Source: an uncultured Bacteroidota bacterium (GTDB lineage: Bacteria; Bacteroidota; Bacteroidia; NS11-12g; UBA9320). From it: a stretch of DNA of 64,000 nucleotides. The notes under the pieces are model-generated. The model was not told the DNA's origin. It did not search any database and saw only the letters and a program-made list of their open reading frames with translations. The position numbers were made by a program, and so were the translations under genes. Shown here one piece after another: positions 36,738 through 45,529 of the stretch. How positions within the stretch are numbered: the stretch's first letter is position 1; each line of letters starts with the position of its first letter. The DNA is taken from positions 124,001-188,000 of the forward strand of contig CAKZLB010000036.1 of the NCBI GenBank assembly GCA_937124965.1, read 5' to 3'.

Positions 36738-37991
36738 GTGTTAGCGGAAATAATTACCATAGGAGACGAAATATTAATTGGACAAATTGTCGACACCAAT
36801 TCGGCATGGCTTGGCCAACAACTTAATCCAAGGGGTTTTGAAATTACCCGAATTACCACAATTCCTGACCGAAGAGAAGCAATATTAGAAGCTCTCGAGC
36901 TAGGTTCAAAACGTTCTGATTTGGTAATATTTACAGGAGGACTAGGCCCTACCAAAGATGATATTACCAAAAAAACACTTTGTGAGTTTTACAATGTAGA
37001 CTTAGTGTTTGATGATGCTTCATTTAAAAACGTGGAACGTATTTTCAACCATATTGGGAGGGAAATTACGCAGGTTAATAAAGATCAGGCATTAATTCCG
37101 AGTAATTCAATTGCACTGCTAAATAGATATGGTACTGCGCCAGGAATTTGGATTGAGAACAACGATGCAATTGTTGTGAGTTTACCAGGCGTTCCATATG
37201 AAATGAAAGATATCATGTTGCAAGAAGTCTTTCCTAGAATTGAAAATCGCTCAACAGATATCATAGAGCATGCGACTATAGTTGTTTCAGGAATGCCTGA
37301 ATCGGTTATAAGTGAAAAGATTGAAGCTATTGAACTAGGCCTCAGTGCAAATTTAAAATTAGCGTATTTACCGAACTACGGTGTTGTTAGGTTACGTATT
37401 AGTGCTCGAGGAAAAAAAGAGGATGCTTTGAGAGATCAAATTCTAAAGGTGACAACAGAAATACGATCTATTCTGGGACAATTTGTTATTGCCTCTGAGG
37501 ATAAAAAGATTCAAGAGATCGTAGGTGAAATGCTGATAAACAATAAACAAACTGTTTCACTTGCTGAGAGCTGTACTGGTGGGTATGTTGCACATTTGAT
37601 AACTAGTACGCCAGGTTCTTCTGCATACTTCCCGGGATCTGTTGTAACCTATTCATACGAAAACAAAACCTCAGTGTTGGGTGTAGATGCAGATCTAATT
37701 TGGAATAAAGGTGCAGTAAGTCAAGAAGTGGTTGAAAAAATGAGTAATGCGGTTCGGTTAAAAAACAACACGGATTACGGTGTAGCAATCTCAGGGATTG
37801 CTGGTCCTGGTGGAGGTACAGATGAAAAACCTGTTGGCACCGTTTGGATGTCTGTTAGCTCAAAGACTGAAACGAAAAGTAAAGTATTTCACCTTCGAGG
37901 AGACAGAGAGCAAAACATCGAAAGGTCTGGTAATATTGCTTTAGAAATGTTGCGACGGATGATATTAAACAGTGAGTTATCGTCCACCTGA
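36738..37991 (+). CDS. cinA: CinA-family nicotinamide-nucleotide amidohydrolase
   Basis: A 417-residue two-domain CinA. The N-terminal MoCF/COG1058 domain (AEIITIGDEILIGQIVDTNS, FTGGLGPTKDD) hydrolyses ADP-ribose-type pyrophosphate. The C-terminal PncC-type amidase has SLAESCTGGY, TPGSSAYFPGSVVTYS and ISGIAGPGGGTDEKPVGTVW. Together they recycle nicotinamide nucleotide. It starts with GTG, since no ATG lies before the first conserved residues. The 3' end overlaps the convergent gene at 37977 by 15 nt. Confidence 0.94.
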   Translation: MLAEIITIGDEILIGQIVDTNSAWLGQQLNPRGFEITRITTIPDRREAILEALELGSKRSDLVIFTGGLGPTKDDITKKTLCEFYNVDLVFDDASFKNVERIFNHIGREITQVNKDQALIPSNSIALLNRYGTAPGIWIENNDAIVVSLPGVPYEMKDIMLQEVFPRIENRSTDIIEHATIVVSGMPESVISEKIEAIELGLSANLKLAYLPNYGVVRLRISARGKKEDALRDQILKVTTEIRSILGQFVIASEDKKIQEIVGEMLINNKQTVSLAESCTGGYVAHLITSTPGSSAYFPGSVVTYSYENKTSVLGVDADLIWNKGAVSQEVVEKMSNAVRLKNNTDYGVAISGIAGPGGGTDEKPVGTVWMSVSSKTETKSKVFHLRGDREQNIERSGNIALEMLRRMILNSELSST

Positions 37992-38363
37992 AACTTTCTC
38001 AACTTTGGTTACAAAATATTTTGTTTCACCTAAGAAAAAAACGTTTGCATATTTCTCTTCGTAATACAATTTGACACGATACCCTCCGTCAATTGCATTA
38101 TCAATTTGTTCTAAAACCACTTTATTAGAAGGTTTTACGCTGAAATGCCAAATACTGGAAGTGATGTCACCATTTCCCTCAGAAAAGCCTCCAGTATTTA
38201 ATTGACCTTCATAGGTCTTGAAGATGACTCCTTTTCGACTCATCTTTATTAACTCCCCCGCCCTTTTTCCGTCGCTAAAATCTACATAGATAACAAAAAC
38301 AAAACTTAAAGCGGATACCGCAATTGAAATAAACAAAAACCAAATTAGAAATTTCTTAAACAT
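37977..38363 (-). CDS. Membrane-anchored conserved protein, unknown
   Basis: A 128-residue protein with one N-terminal helix (residues 5-27) and a small strand-rich domain. The motif GELIKMSRKGVIFKTYEGQLNTGGF and the end LGETKYFVTKVEKV are conserved in Flavobacteria, as I recall. Some databases label relatives 6-phosphogluconate dehydrogenase, but no dehydrogenase motif or Rossmann fold is visible, so I reject that name. It faces the periplasm by its N-terminal anchor. Overlaps the cinA 3' end by 15 nt. Confidence 0.75.
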   Translation of the reverse strand: MFKKFLIWFLFISIAVSALSFVFVIYVDFSDGKRAGELIKMSRKGVIFKTYEGQLNTGGFSEGNGDITSSIWHFSVKPSNKVVLEQIDNAIDGGYRVKLYYEEKYANVFFLGETKYFVTKVEKVSGGR

Positions 38364-38434
38364 AGTATAGAGATATTAAATGTCCGTTTTTTGAATGATT
38401 ATAGACAAAATATACAATTAGAGCAAAGATGTTT

Positions 38435-38442
38435 TAATTTTG
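38435..38442 (+). promoter_or_regulatory. -7 box for the Cys-rich lipoprotein
   Basis: TAATTTTG is a perfect TAnnTTTG box ending 9 nt before the ATG at 38452. It overlaps the TTG that could be mistaken for an earlier start. The expected transcript has an almost absent leader. Confidence 0.5.
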
Positions 38443-38451
38443 CACAAAATA

Positions 38452-38832
38452 ATGAAAATGAAAAAGATTACTCAAGTATTGTTTATCGCTTTTATAGCAG
38501 TTGCATTTGCAGCATGTAACGGTGGTGAAAAAGCTGACGAAAAAAGCAAGGAAGAATGCAAAAAAGAATGCAGCAAAGATGGCGACAAAAAAGCTTGTGC
38601 TGATGATTGCAAAAAAGAGTGTTGCGCCGAAAAAGGTGACAAAAAAGAAGCTTGTGCTGAAGATTGTAAAAAAGAATGTTGCGCAGATAAAGGTGAAAAA
38701 GCGGCTCACACATGTACAGAGGAATGTGGAGACGATTGTAAAGCTCATAAAATGGAAGAAGGCTCTAAAGAGTCTGCTCACGTTTGTGGAGACGAATGTC
38801 ACGGCGAAGCAGGATGCACAGCAAAAAGCTAA
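38452..38832 (+). CDS. Cysteine-rich lipoprotein with Cx3C repeats
   Basis: A 126-residue protein (or 124 from the ATG at 38458). The signal ends FAAC with lipid Cys22. The mature part holds 17 Cys including the lipid site, with about 30 Lys/Glu pairs around them. Two near-identical units (CADDCKKECCAEKGDK and CAEDCKKECCADKGEK) follow one another. CTEECGDDC and CGDECHGEAGC come next. The C-x3-C-x3-CC spacing suits helical metal coordination, or cysteine pairs for disulfides. No known metallothionein motif fits exactly. I do not recognise a family; an envelope metal buffer is only a guess. A strong terminator follows. Confidence 0.75.
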   Translation: MKMKKITQVLFIAFIAVAFAACNGGEKADEKSKEECKKECSKDGDKKACADDCKKECCAEKGDKKEACAEDCKKECCADKGEKAAHTCTEECGDDCKAHKMEEGSKESAHVCGDECHGEAGCTAKS

Positions 38833-38852
38833 GTCGATCTTAAAATATTTGC

Positions 38853-38880
38853 AAAAGCCCAATTATTTGGGCTTTTTTTG
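38853..38880 (+). terminator. Rho-independent terminator after the Cys-rich lipoprotein
   Basis: AAAAGCCCAA at 38854-38863 pairs with TTGGGCTTTT across a 4-nt TTAT loop and is followed by a T run. It ends about 10 nt before the next start codon (38890). Confidence 0.8.
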
Positions 38881-38889
38881 TGTCTCTAC

Positions 38890-39642
38890 ATGACTAAACT
38901 TCAAATATCAGGTGTTGTCATTACGTTCAATGAAGAGCGTGAGATTGCCAGGTGTATCGAAACTTTGTTGAAAGTATGCGATGAAATTATTGTCATTGAT
39001 AGCTTCAGTACAGATCAAACTCAATCAATTTGTAAATCGTATGGTGTACGATTTTTTCAGGAAAACTGGAAGGGGTATTCAAAAACCAAAAACCTTGGAA
39101 TACAACACTCTAAAAACGATTGGATTTTATCTTTAGATGCAGACGAGTCTTTAGATGATGAAGCAATTAAATCGATTAAAGCAATTAAAGATAATACAAC
39201 AATTGATACCGTATTTTCTGTTAAAAGAAAGAACTTCTACGAAAACACTTGGATTAAGTATTGTGGCTGGTATCCCGATACTAAAATTCGTTTGTTTCAT
39301 AAAGATACCGCGACTTGGAAAGGAGATTATGTTCATGAAACACTAACCTTTGACAGTTCAGTAAGGGTTTCAATGCTTGATGGAAATATTTTACATCACA
39401 CAATTAGAGACCGTTCGCATCACTCAGAAACTGTGCACAAATATGCTAAGCTCGCCGCGTCGAAGGCAAAAGCTACTGGTAAACATATCACTTTTGGTAA
39501 AGCTTTACTGAGCAGTGTTTCCCACTTTATAAAGATTTTCTTTTTTAAAAAGGGACTGCTTCATGGAAATATCGGTTTTAAAATTGCTTCCATGTCTGCT
39601 TATTCCAAGTGGTTACGGTACGTATATTTTAGAAACTCGTAA
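38890..39642 (+). CDS. Glycosyltransferase family 2, LPS core type
   Basis: A 250-residue GT2 enzyme. The start ATG at 38890 gives MTKLQISGVVITFNEEREI. Motifs: IIVIDSFSTDQTQ, SKTKNLGIQHSKNDWILSLDADE (DxD-like metal site), WIKYCGWYPDTKIRLFHK, and a C-terminal amphipathic helix with GLLHGNIGFK. This is the WaaE/KdtX-like group that adds a sugar to lipopolysaccharide core. The donor and acceptor are not determinable. Confidence 0.9.
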   Translation: MTKLQISGVVITFNEEREIARCIETLLKVCDEIIVIDSFSTDQTQSICKSYGVRFFQENWKGYSKTKNLGIQHSKNDWILSLDADESLDDEAIKSIKAIKDNTTIDTVFSVKRKNFYENTWIKYCGWYPDTKIRLFHKDTATWKGDYVHETLTFDSSVRVSMLDGNILHHTIRDRSHHSETVHKYAKLAASKAKATGKHITFGKALLSSVSHFIKIFFFKKGLLHGNIGFKIASMSAYSKWLRYVYFRNS

Positions 39643-39681
39643 TGGTGAACAAATTTTCAAAAATTAGTAGAAAATAGTCCT

Positions 39682-39689
39682 CATATTTG
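39682..39689 (+). promoter_or_regulatory. Near-consensus -7 box for murB
   Basis: CATATTTG differs from TAnnTTTG in one base and ends 8 nt before the ATG at 39698, giving another very short leader. Confidence 0.35.
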
Positions 39690-39697
39690 CACAGAAC

Positions 39698-40729
39698 ATG
39701 CATATTCTAAATCATCAAAATCTCAAGACATTAAATACTTTTGGGCTACCTGTAAATGCAGAAAAATTAGTTGAGATAGACTCTATTGAAACACTTATGG
39801 GTGTATTGGATTCAGAATATTTTTGCAAACCATACCTTATTCTCGGTGGCGGAAGTAATGTTTTGTTTACTCAGGACTTTCCTGGTTTAGTACTTAAAAA
39901 TGAGCTGAAGGGTTTTGAGGTTCTATCAGAAGATGATAAATCTGTTCACCTTAAAATTGGAGCTGGTGAAAATTGGCACGAAACGGTGTTACGGTGTGTA
40001 GAAAATGGTTGGGGAGGAATTGAAAACTTATCCCTAATACCAGGTTCAGTTGGTGCTGCACCTATACAAAATATTGGTGCTTACGGAGTTGAGCTAAAAG
40101 ACGTGCTTGTAAGAGTTCACTTTGTTGATTTAAAAACTCGTGTCGCCAAATCGTTAGACAATACCGTCTGTGAATTTGGTTATAGAACCAGTGTTTTCAA
40201 GACAACACTAAAGAACAGAATTTTTATTACGCATGTTGAAATTGAACTATCAAAAAAACACACCTTGCATTTGGAATATGGTGCGATTAAGGATGAGTTG
40301 AATAAGGGTAAGATTAAGTCTAAGTCTAAGTCTGAATCAATTACGATAAAAGATGTCAGTAATGCAGTAATAGCCATTCGACAGAGTAAATTGCCTGACC
40401 CAAAAGAATTAGGAAACTCTGGTAGTTTCTTTAAGAACCCTGTAATAACGGAAATGGAATTCCAAAAGCTCGAGAAAGACTTTCCGGATATTCGTAGTTT
40501 CAAAGTAGACGAAAACCATGTAAAGCTTGCAGCTGGTTGGCTAATAGAGCAATGTGGATGGAAGGGAAAACGTATAGGAAACACGGGAAGTCATGCAAAA
40601 CAAGCTCTTGTTTTGGTTAACTACGGAGGTGCAAAAGGCCATGAAATATGGACATTAGCCACCGAAATAATTGCATCTGTTAAAGAGCGATTCGACGTGC
40701 AATTAGAACCTGAAGTGAATATTATATAA
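39698..40729 (+). CDS. murB: UDP-N-acetylenolpyruvoylglucosamine reductase
   Basis: A 343-residue type I MurB, FAD dependent, in peptidoglycan precursor synthesis. The FAD segment is LGGGSNVLF, then GGIENLSLIPGSVGAAPIQN. The substrate loop has CEFGYRTSVFK. The catalytic Ser is in GNSGSFFKNP and the catalytic Glu in QLEPEVNII. Residues 206-211 contain three Lys-Ser pairs encoded by three TAAGTC hexamers (40315-40332), an unusual spacer. The stop overlaps the next ATG (TAATG). Confidence 0.95.
   Translation: MHILNHQNLKTLNTFGLPVNAEKLVEIDSIETLMGVLDSEYFCKPYLILGGGSNVLFTQDFPGLVLKNELKGFEVLSEDDKSVHLKIGAGENWHETVLRCVENGWGGIENLSLIPGSVGAAPIQNIGAYGVELKDVLVRVHFVDLKTRVAKSLDNTVCEFGYRTSVFKTTLKNRIFITHVEIELSKKHTLHLEYGAIKDELNKGKIKSKSKSESITIKDVSNAVIAIRQSKLPDPKELGNSGSFFKNPVITEMEFQKLEKDFPDIRSFKVDENHVKLAAGWLIEQCGWKGKRIGNTGSHAKQALVLVNYGGAKGHEIWTLATEIIASVKERFDVQLEPEVNII
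40315..40332 (+). repeat. TAAGTC hexamer tandem repeat inside murB
   Basis: Three perfect copies of TAAGTC. They encode Lys-Ser pairs on a surface loop. Such runs change copy number in steps of two codons without breaking the frame. Confidence 0.7.
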
Positions 40730-41421
40730 TGGAAAAATTCAACGTACAGCGATCAATAATCTATGAAGACAATCATTTAATTGCTGTTAATAAACCAGCG
40801 GGTATTCTTGTTCAAGGGGACAGCACTGGAGATTTATGTTTGGCAGATTACATAAAAAAATTCCTTAAAAAAAAATACAACAAACCTGGAGATGCTTATC
40901 TCGGGACTATTCATCGATTGGACAGACCAGTTAGTGGTGTCGTCATATTTGCCAAAACAAGTAAGGCTTTAACACGGATGAATAAGATGTTCCAGGAGAA
41001 AGACATTCGGAAAACATATTTCGCCTTGCTTCAAAAAAAACCACGCGAGTTATCGGAAGACTTAACGCATTGGTTGGTAAAGATGGAAGATAAAAATATC
41101 ACAAGAGCCCATGATAAAGAAGTTAAGCGATCAAAAAAGAGTATGCTTACGTATAACTATATAGGTACCGCGAATCACAAGTTTTTGGTTGAAGTAAACT
41201 TAAAAACAGGAAGAAGCCATCAAATTCGAGCACAACTCGCCAAGATAGGACATCCGATTTCTGGTGACTTAAAATATGGAAGTAGAAAAGGGAAAGGCAC
41301 TTTCATTTATTTACATGCTAAAAGTTTGGAGTTTATTCATCCTGTGACTAAAGAAAAAGTAATTTTGCAGTGCCCGTTACCCGACGAGGAAAATTGGAAT
41401 TTCTTTAAGCAATTCACCTGA
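40729..41421 (+). CDS. RluA-family pseudouridine synthase
   Basis: A 230-residue enzyme. The catalytic Asp is D65 in GTIHRLDRPVSGVVIFAKT. Further motifs are YEDNHLIAVNKPAGILVQGD at the start and LKTGRSHQIRAQLAKIGHPISGD. No S4 domain. The target RNA cannot be assigned (RluA, RluC or TruC type). Starts on the last base of the murB stop. Confidence 0.92.
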   Translation: MEKFNVQRSIIYEDNHLIAVNKPAGILVQGDSTGDLCLADYIKKFLKKKYNKPGDAYLGTIHRLDRPVSGVVIFAKTSKALTRMNKMFQEKDIRKTYFALLQKKPRELSEDLTHWLVKMEDKNITRAHDKEVKRSKKSMLTYNYIGTANHKFLVEVNLKTGRSHQIRAQLAKIGHPISGDLKYGSRKGKGTFIYLHAKSLEFIHPVTKEKVILQCPLPDEENWNFFKQFT

Positions 41422-41468
41422 TCTTCGAACGATAACCAACAAACATTAACGTAATAAAAACGATACAA

Positions 41469-43094
41469 ATGAACGGATTTTTCAAAGTTCCAAAACCAAC
41501 AAACGAACGTGTAAGAGACTATGCTCCAAACACTTCTGAAGTTACGAATCTAAAGGCCAAATTAGCAGAAATGCGTGCTGAACAGAGAGATGTGCCTATG
41601 TACATCGGTAATCAGGAAGTGCGTACTGGAAATACAAAAACAATGCATCCACCGCATGATCACAAACACACATTAGGTCATTTTCATGTTGGAGACAAAA
41701 GCCATGTTCAAGATGCGATTGATGCGGCCCTAGCTGCAAAAGAAGATTGGGAAAACATGAGCTGGGAAAACCGAGCAACCATTTTCTTGAAGGCAGCAGA
41801 ATTAATAGCAGGACCTTATCGAGATGAGATTAACGCAGCAACTATGCTTTGTCAAAGTAAAAATTGTTACCAAGCTGAAATTGATGCCGCTTGTGAGTTA
41901 ATCGATTTCTTGCGATTTAATGTTCAATATGTTACAGAGATATACGCAGAACAACCACCTGCAAATTCTCCAGGCGTTTGGAACAAACTTGAATATCGAC
42001 CACTTGAAGGATTTGTTTTTGCAATTACACCTTTTAACTTTACGGCTATTGCCGCAAACTTACCAGGCAGCCCAGCATTGATGGGAAATACAGTTGTTTG
42101 GAAACCAGCAGAATCTCAAATTTATTCTGCTCACGTTATCATGAAAGTATTTAAAGCCGCAGGTTTACCTGATGGTGTTATAAACTTGGTATACACGCCA
42201 GGTCCAGATGCTGGGGATGTCATATTTAAACACAGAGACTTTGCAGCGTTGCATTTTACTGGTTCCACAGGAGTGTTCAGACACTTGTGGAAAGAAATTG
42301 GAAATAACATTGCAAACTACAGAACGTATCCTCGAATTGTAGGAGAGACTGGTGGGAAAGACTTTGTAATGGTTCATCGCTCGTCAAATGCTACCGAAGT
42401 TGCAGTTGCATTGGCACGTGGGGCTTTTGAATTTCAAGGTCAAAAATGTTCAGCGGCTTCTAGAGCGTACATACCAAGTAATATTTGGAGCGACGTTAAA
42501 ACACAACTTTTAGAAATGATGGCCGATTTCAAAATGGGACCAACAGAAGATTTTGGAAACTTTATTAACGCTGTCATCGATGAAAAGTCTTTCGATAAAA
42601 TTGCGGCTTATATCACGAACGCGAAAAAAGATGGTGAAGAAATTATAGCTGGTGGAAACTTTGACAAATCAGCTGGTTACTTCATTGAACCAACTGTAAT
42701 AGTTGCTTCATCACCAACCTACACCACTATGTGTGAAGAGATTTTCGGACCTGTTTTGACTATTTACGTTTACGACGAAGACAAGTTTGAAGAAACGTTG
42801 GACTTAGTTGATTCAACAAGTGAGTACGCCTTAACAGGTAGTATTTTTTCAAATGATCGATACGCAGTAGAGTTGGCAACAAAGAAGCTAAGAAATGCAG
42901 CTGGAAACTTTTACATCAATGACAAACCAACTGGAGCTGTAGTCGGACAACAACCATTCGGTGGTGGTCGCGGTTCTGGAACGAACGATAAAGCAGGTGC
43001 TAAAGGCAATTTAATGCGTTGGACAAGTATGAGAACAATCAAAGAAACTCTTGTGCCTCCTACCGATTATAGATACCCGTTTCACCAATCATAA
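41469..43094 (+). CDS. pruA: 1-pyrroline-5-carboxylate dehydrogenase
   Basis: A 541-residue aldehyde dehydrogenase that makes glutamate from P5C. The catalytic Cys is C327 in GQKCSAASRAY and the general-base Glu is in GETGGKD. Conserved also: ITPFNFTAIAANLPGSPALMGN and GQQPFGGGRGSGTNDKAG. The length and the C-terminal MRTIKETLVPP match the single-domain (not PutA-fused) bacterial form. A terminator follows at 43181. Confidence 0.95.
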   Translation: MNGFFKVPKPTNERVRDYAPNTSEVTNLKAKLAEMRAEQRDVPMYIGNQEVRTGNTKTMHPPHDHKHTLGHFHVGDKSHVQDAIDAALAAKEDWENMSWENRATIFLKAAELIAGPYRDEINAATMLCQSKNCYQAEIDAACELIDFLRFNVQYVTEIYAEQPPANSPGVWNKLEYRPLEGFVFAITPFNFTAIAANLPGSPALMGNTVVWKPAESQIYSAHVIMKVFKAAGLPDGVINLVYTPGPDAGDVIFKHRDFAALHFTGSTGVFRHLWKEIGNNIANYRTYPRIVGETGGKDFVMVHRSSNATEVAVALARGAFEFQGQKCSAASRAYIPSNIWSDVKTQLLEMMADFKMGPTEDFGNFINAVIDEKSFDKIAAYITNAKKDGEEIIAGGNFDKSAGYFIEPTVIVASSPTYTTMCEEIFGPVLTIYVYDEDKFEETLDLVDSTSEYALTGSIFSNDRYAVELATKKLRNAAGNFYINDKPTGAVVGQQPFGGGRGSGTNDKAGAKGNLMRWTSMRTIKETLVPPTDYRYPFHQS

Positions 43095-43180
43095 ATAGAG
43101 ACGTATTCCCTATTTGGGAATTTATCCAATATTAAACAAGGTGTGATTTTTTAAGAAAACATCAATTACACCACCAACCA

Positions 43181-43225
43181 AAACCCTTTAAATGCCTTAT
43201 ATACAAGGCTTTAAAGGGTTTTTTG
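43181..43225 (+). terminator. Strong terminator after pruA
   Basis: AAACCCTTTAAATGCCTT pairs with AAGGCTTTAAAGGGTTT across a 6-nt loop with one bulged T, followed by more T. It separates pruA from the gldL-like operon, so the latter starts its own transcript. Confidence 0.85.
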
Positions 43226-43329
43226 TTTTTAATAGAATTTTAAAACTGCACAAGCATTTTCCTATTGGCATGTTCGTTGCAACCTTGATAGTGATTACAC
43301 ATTTTAAACTTTATAACAATCGGTAACTT

Positions 43330-43830
43330 ATGCGAAAATTCGATTTATTAAATTTTTTCTATGGCCTAGGAGCAGCAATTATTCTTGTTGCGGCCTTGTT
43401 TAAATTTCTCGGTCTAGAAGGCGCTGACGCCTTATTTATTGTTGGTCTTGTCGGAGAGGCCATCATTTTCTTAATTTCAGGTGCTCAACCTGTATTTAAA
43501 CAACGTACCTATAACTGGGAACGTTTATTCCCACAACTCGACAGAGATGAGGATGATGAAGCTGTTGCTACAGTTTCTATGGAAAATGCTGAAGTAACAC
43601 AAGAACAGCAGATTCAGCAAATCATTCAATCTATTGTTGGTCTTAATTCTTCAGTAGAAAACCTAAACAGTGCTACACAACGGTTGACTGGTTACGTAGA
43701 GAAACTTGAAACCAATTACGAAATGGTGAATAGTTCTACGTTAGACTATCACAAAGAAATTAACAGCTTGAAAATTAAAATTGCCTCGGCAAACGACAAG
43801 CTTAAAGAATTTGAAAACTATAAGTTTTAA
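43330..43830 (+). CDS. GldL-like motor protein (T9SS/gliding type), divergent
   Basis: A 166-residue GldL homologue; canonical GldL is about 215. Two membrane helices (about residues 10-27 and 34-52) are followed by a coiled-coil tail (about 85-165). In the helices K25 and the transmembrane E43 (GLVGEAIIFL) match known proton-path residues. Glutamine (Q53, SGAQPV) stands where the canonical proteins, as I recall, have a second glutamate. Family role: with GldM it forms the inner-membrane proton-driven motor of T9SS and gliding. No gldK precedes it. The gene is 5 nt from the gldM-like gene. Confidence 0.85.
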   Translation: MRKFDLLNFFYGLGAAIILVAALFKFLGLEGADALFIVGLVGEAIIFLISGAQPVFKQRTYNWERLFPQLDRDEDDEAVATVSMENAEVTQEQQIQQIIQSIVGLNSSVENLNSATQRLTGYVEKLETNYEMVNSSTLDYHKEINSLKIKIASANDKLKEFENYKF

Positions 43831-43835
43831 GAACT

Positions 43836-45518
43836 ATGGAGTCAAGTTCTCAAAAGTTGAGGCAAAAGGCCATTAACCTTTTGTACCTCATATTTCTGGC
43901 TATGATATTTACATATATCTCGTCAGATTTCGTCGACACGGTCCAAAAAAGTGACCAAACAACAAGCATACTTGCCAATGAGGTCAAGTTACAAACCAAT
44001 CGGTACAATCTGATGGTGATGAATCACTTACAAAATGATTCAAGCCGATATGAAGATACAAAGCACCAGATTGCTACAATTGATAAGATTACCAATGTTG
44101 AATTAGATTTTATTGACAGTCTAAAGCTTGCTTTAATTGATACCGAAGGATTTAATGAATTCGGGTACTTCAAAGGAGGCAAGCGTGAAGTTTCTGCAAA
44201 CAAAGTTATGATCGATGGTAATCAAGCTAAAAAATTATTTCAACGGTTAAATGAATACAAGTTGAATATCAGCCAATTTGTTGAGCCTTTAAAAGCAGAT
44301 CAAATTGATTCAATTATGCCGCTCAATAAATTTGAATATAAATCAGGCGGCCAGTTGGTGAGTTCAGAAAAGTTTTTCTTTTCAAAATTGCCTCTAACAA
44401 TTTCCGTTCTGAACCTAACAAATTTTAAAAGCAAGGTTGAACTAATTCGAAGTTTCGTTATTAATAACACAGTTCAAGATGCTGTTGACAAGACCACATT
44501 TCCATTGCCAACGCAATTATCTCAGGTCATTAAGTCAGAAGATCAAGTAATTGGATCCAGAGAATACATACCCATTTTTCTGGATCAAGTAAATTGGGAC
44601 TCTTTAATCGTGTATGAAAATGCAACCGTAAAGCAAATTCGCAATAAAGTTGTAGGTGAAATAAAAGACAGAAAGAGTAGGCTGTCAATAGAATCTTTAA
44701 GCGATTCTGTTTATGCCGTAGGAAAGCCTGTACGATTTGAATTTACGTTTAACGATAATGGGTCAACCCCGCTAAACATTCGCCTTGAAGATCCTCAAGG
44801 AAACGAAAAACTATTTACGTTAAATAAAGCTGGCACATTTCTTTTTGTGCCTGAAATGAAAGGGTTTTACCAATTGAGATTTTCAAGTGGTGAATTATCT
44901 GGCCGAAAAAATATTAAAGTAATCGACCTTAAACCGATACTAGAAAACGGAGATATTGGGACCCTATATATTGGAATCAATAATGAACTAAAACTTAGGA
45001 GCTCAGAGTTTGAAGACACTGAAGGGCTTCAAGCAAGAATATCTGAAGGGAAGATTTTCAAAAGAGGTGAAAGCTTTTACGCTAGAGTTTCTGAACCAGG
45101 TGAAGTACGAATTGAAGTTTTTGCGAAAATGGAGTATGGTTTTGTTAAAATAGCTGACAAAAAATATGTTGTACGTAATTTGAATCCACCTATTGCCACT
45201 TTGGCAAACAAAGAGCAAGCAACAAAAATATCGATGGCCGAATTAGAGGCTGCGAAAGCATTATCAATCAGATCTGATGAATTGTTAGTAAACGAACAGT
45301 TTTATATCTCTGATTTTGAATTAACAATAATTTACAACAATCACACTGCGATTTTAAGACCAATTCCAAATAAAGGAAATACATTAAACGCATTAAGTAT
45401 TGATGCTCTTTCAAAAGCTGAGCCAGGCGATATAGTTATGTTTAACAAAATCAAGGCAAAGTCTTCTTTAGGTACAGACACGGAACTACAACCATTAACG
45501 TACACAATCACTAACTAA
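43836..45518 (+). CDS. GldM-like motor protein
   Basis: A 560-residue protein. The N-terminus QKLRQKAINLLYLIFLAMIF is clearly the GldM transmembrane start, with the conserved basic residue before the helix. A helical periplasmic stalk domain (residues 35-200) follows, then strand-rich domains (about 220-560). Those parts diverge strongly from canonical GldM, with weak FEF and LTYTIT strands at the end. The protein should span the periplasm and move with GldL. It lies 5 nt after the gldL-like gene and 11 nt before the barrel fusion gene. gldN is absent. Confidence 0.85.
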   Translation: MESSSQKLRQKAINLLYLIFLAMIFTYISSDFVDTVQKSDQTTSILANEVKLQTNRYNLMVMNHLQNDSSRYEDTKHQIATIDKITNVELDFIDSLKLALIDTEGFNEFGYFKGGKREVSANKVMIDGNQAKKLFQRLNEYKLNISQFVEPLKADQIDSIMPLNKFEYKSGGQLVSSEKFFFSKLPLTISVLNLTNFKSKVELIRSFVINNTVQDAVDKTTFPLPTQLSQVIKSEDQVIGSREYIPIFLDQVNWDSLIVYENATVKQIRNKVVGEIKDRKSRLSIESLSDSVYAVGKPVRFEFTFNDNGSTPLNIRLEDPQGNEKLFTLNKAGTFLFVPEMKGFYQLRFSSGELSGRKNIKVIDLKPILENGDIGTLYIGINNELKLRSSEFEDTEGLQARISEGKIFKRGESFYARVSEPGEVRIEVFAKMEYGFVKIADKKYVVRNLNPPIATLANKEQATKISMAELEAAKALSIRSDELLVNEQFYISDFELTIIYNNHTAILRPIPNKGNTLNALSIDALSKAEPGDIVMFNKIKAKSSLGTDTELQPLTYTITN

Positions 45519-45529
45519 AACTTAAAGCA

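Noticed and set aside
37553-38030. TGTTTCAC half-sites at 37553 and 38022 as possible parS
   Set aside because: Only half of the palindrome matches at each, with no second arm.
37977-38363. Label 6-phosphogluconate dehydrogenase for the 128-residue protein
   Set aside because: The protein is too short and has no Rossmann fold; the name would be a copied database error.
38434-38862. Minus-strand frame of 142 codons, very rich in Phe and Cys
   Set aside because: It is the antisense shadow of the Cys/Lys-rich lipoprotein; GAA and AAA codons read backwards give Phe and similar residues.
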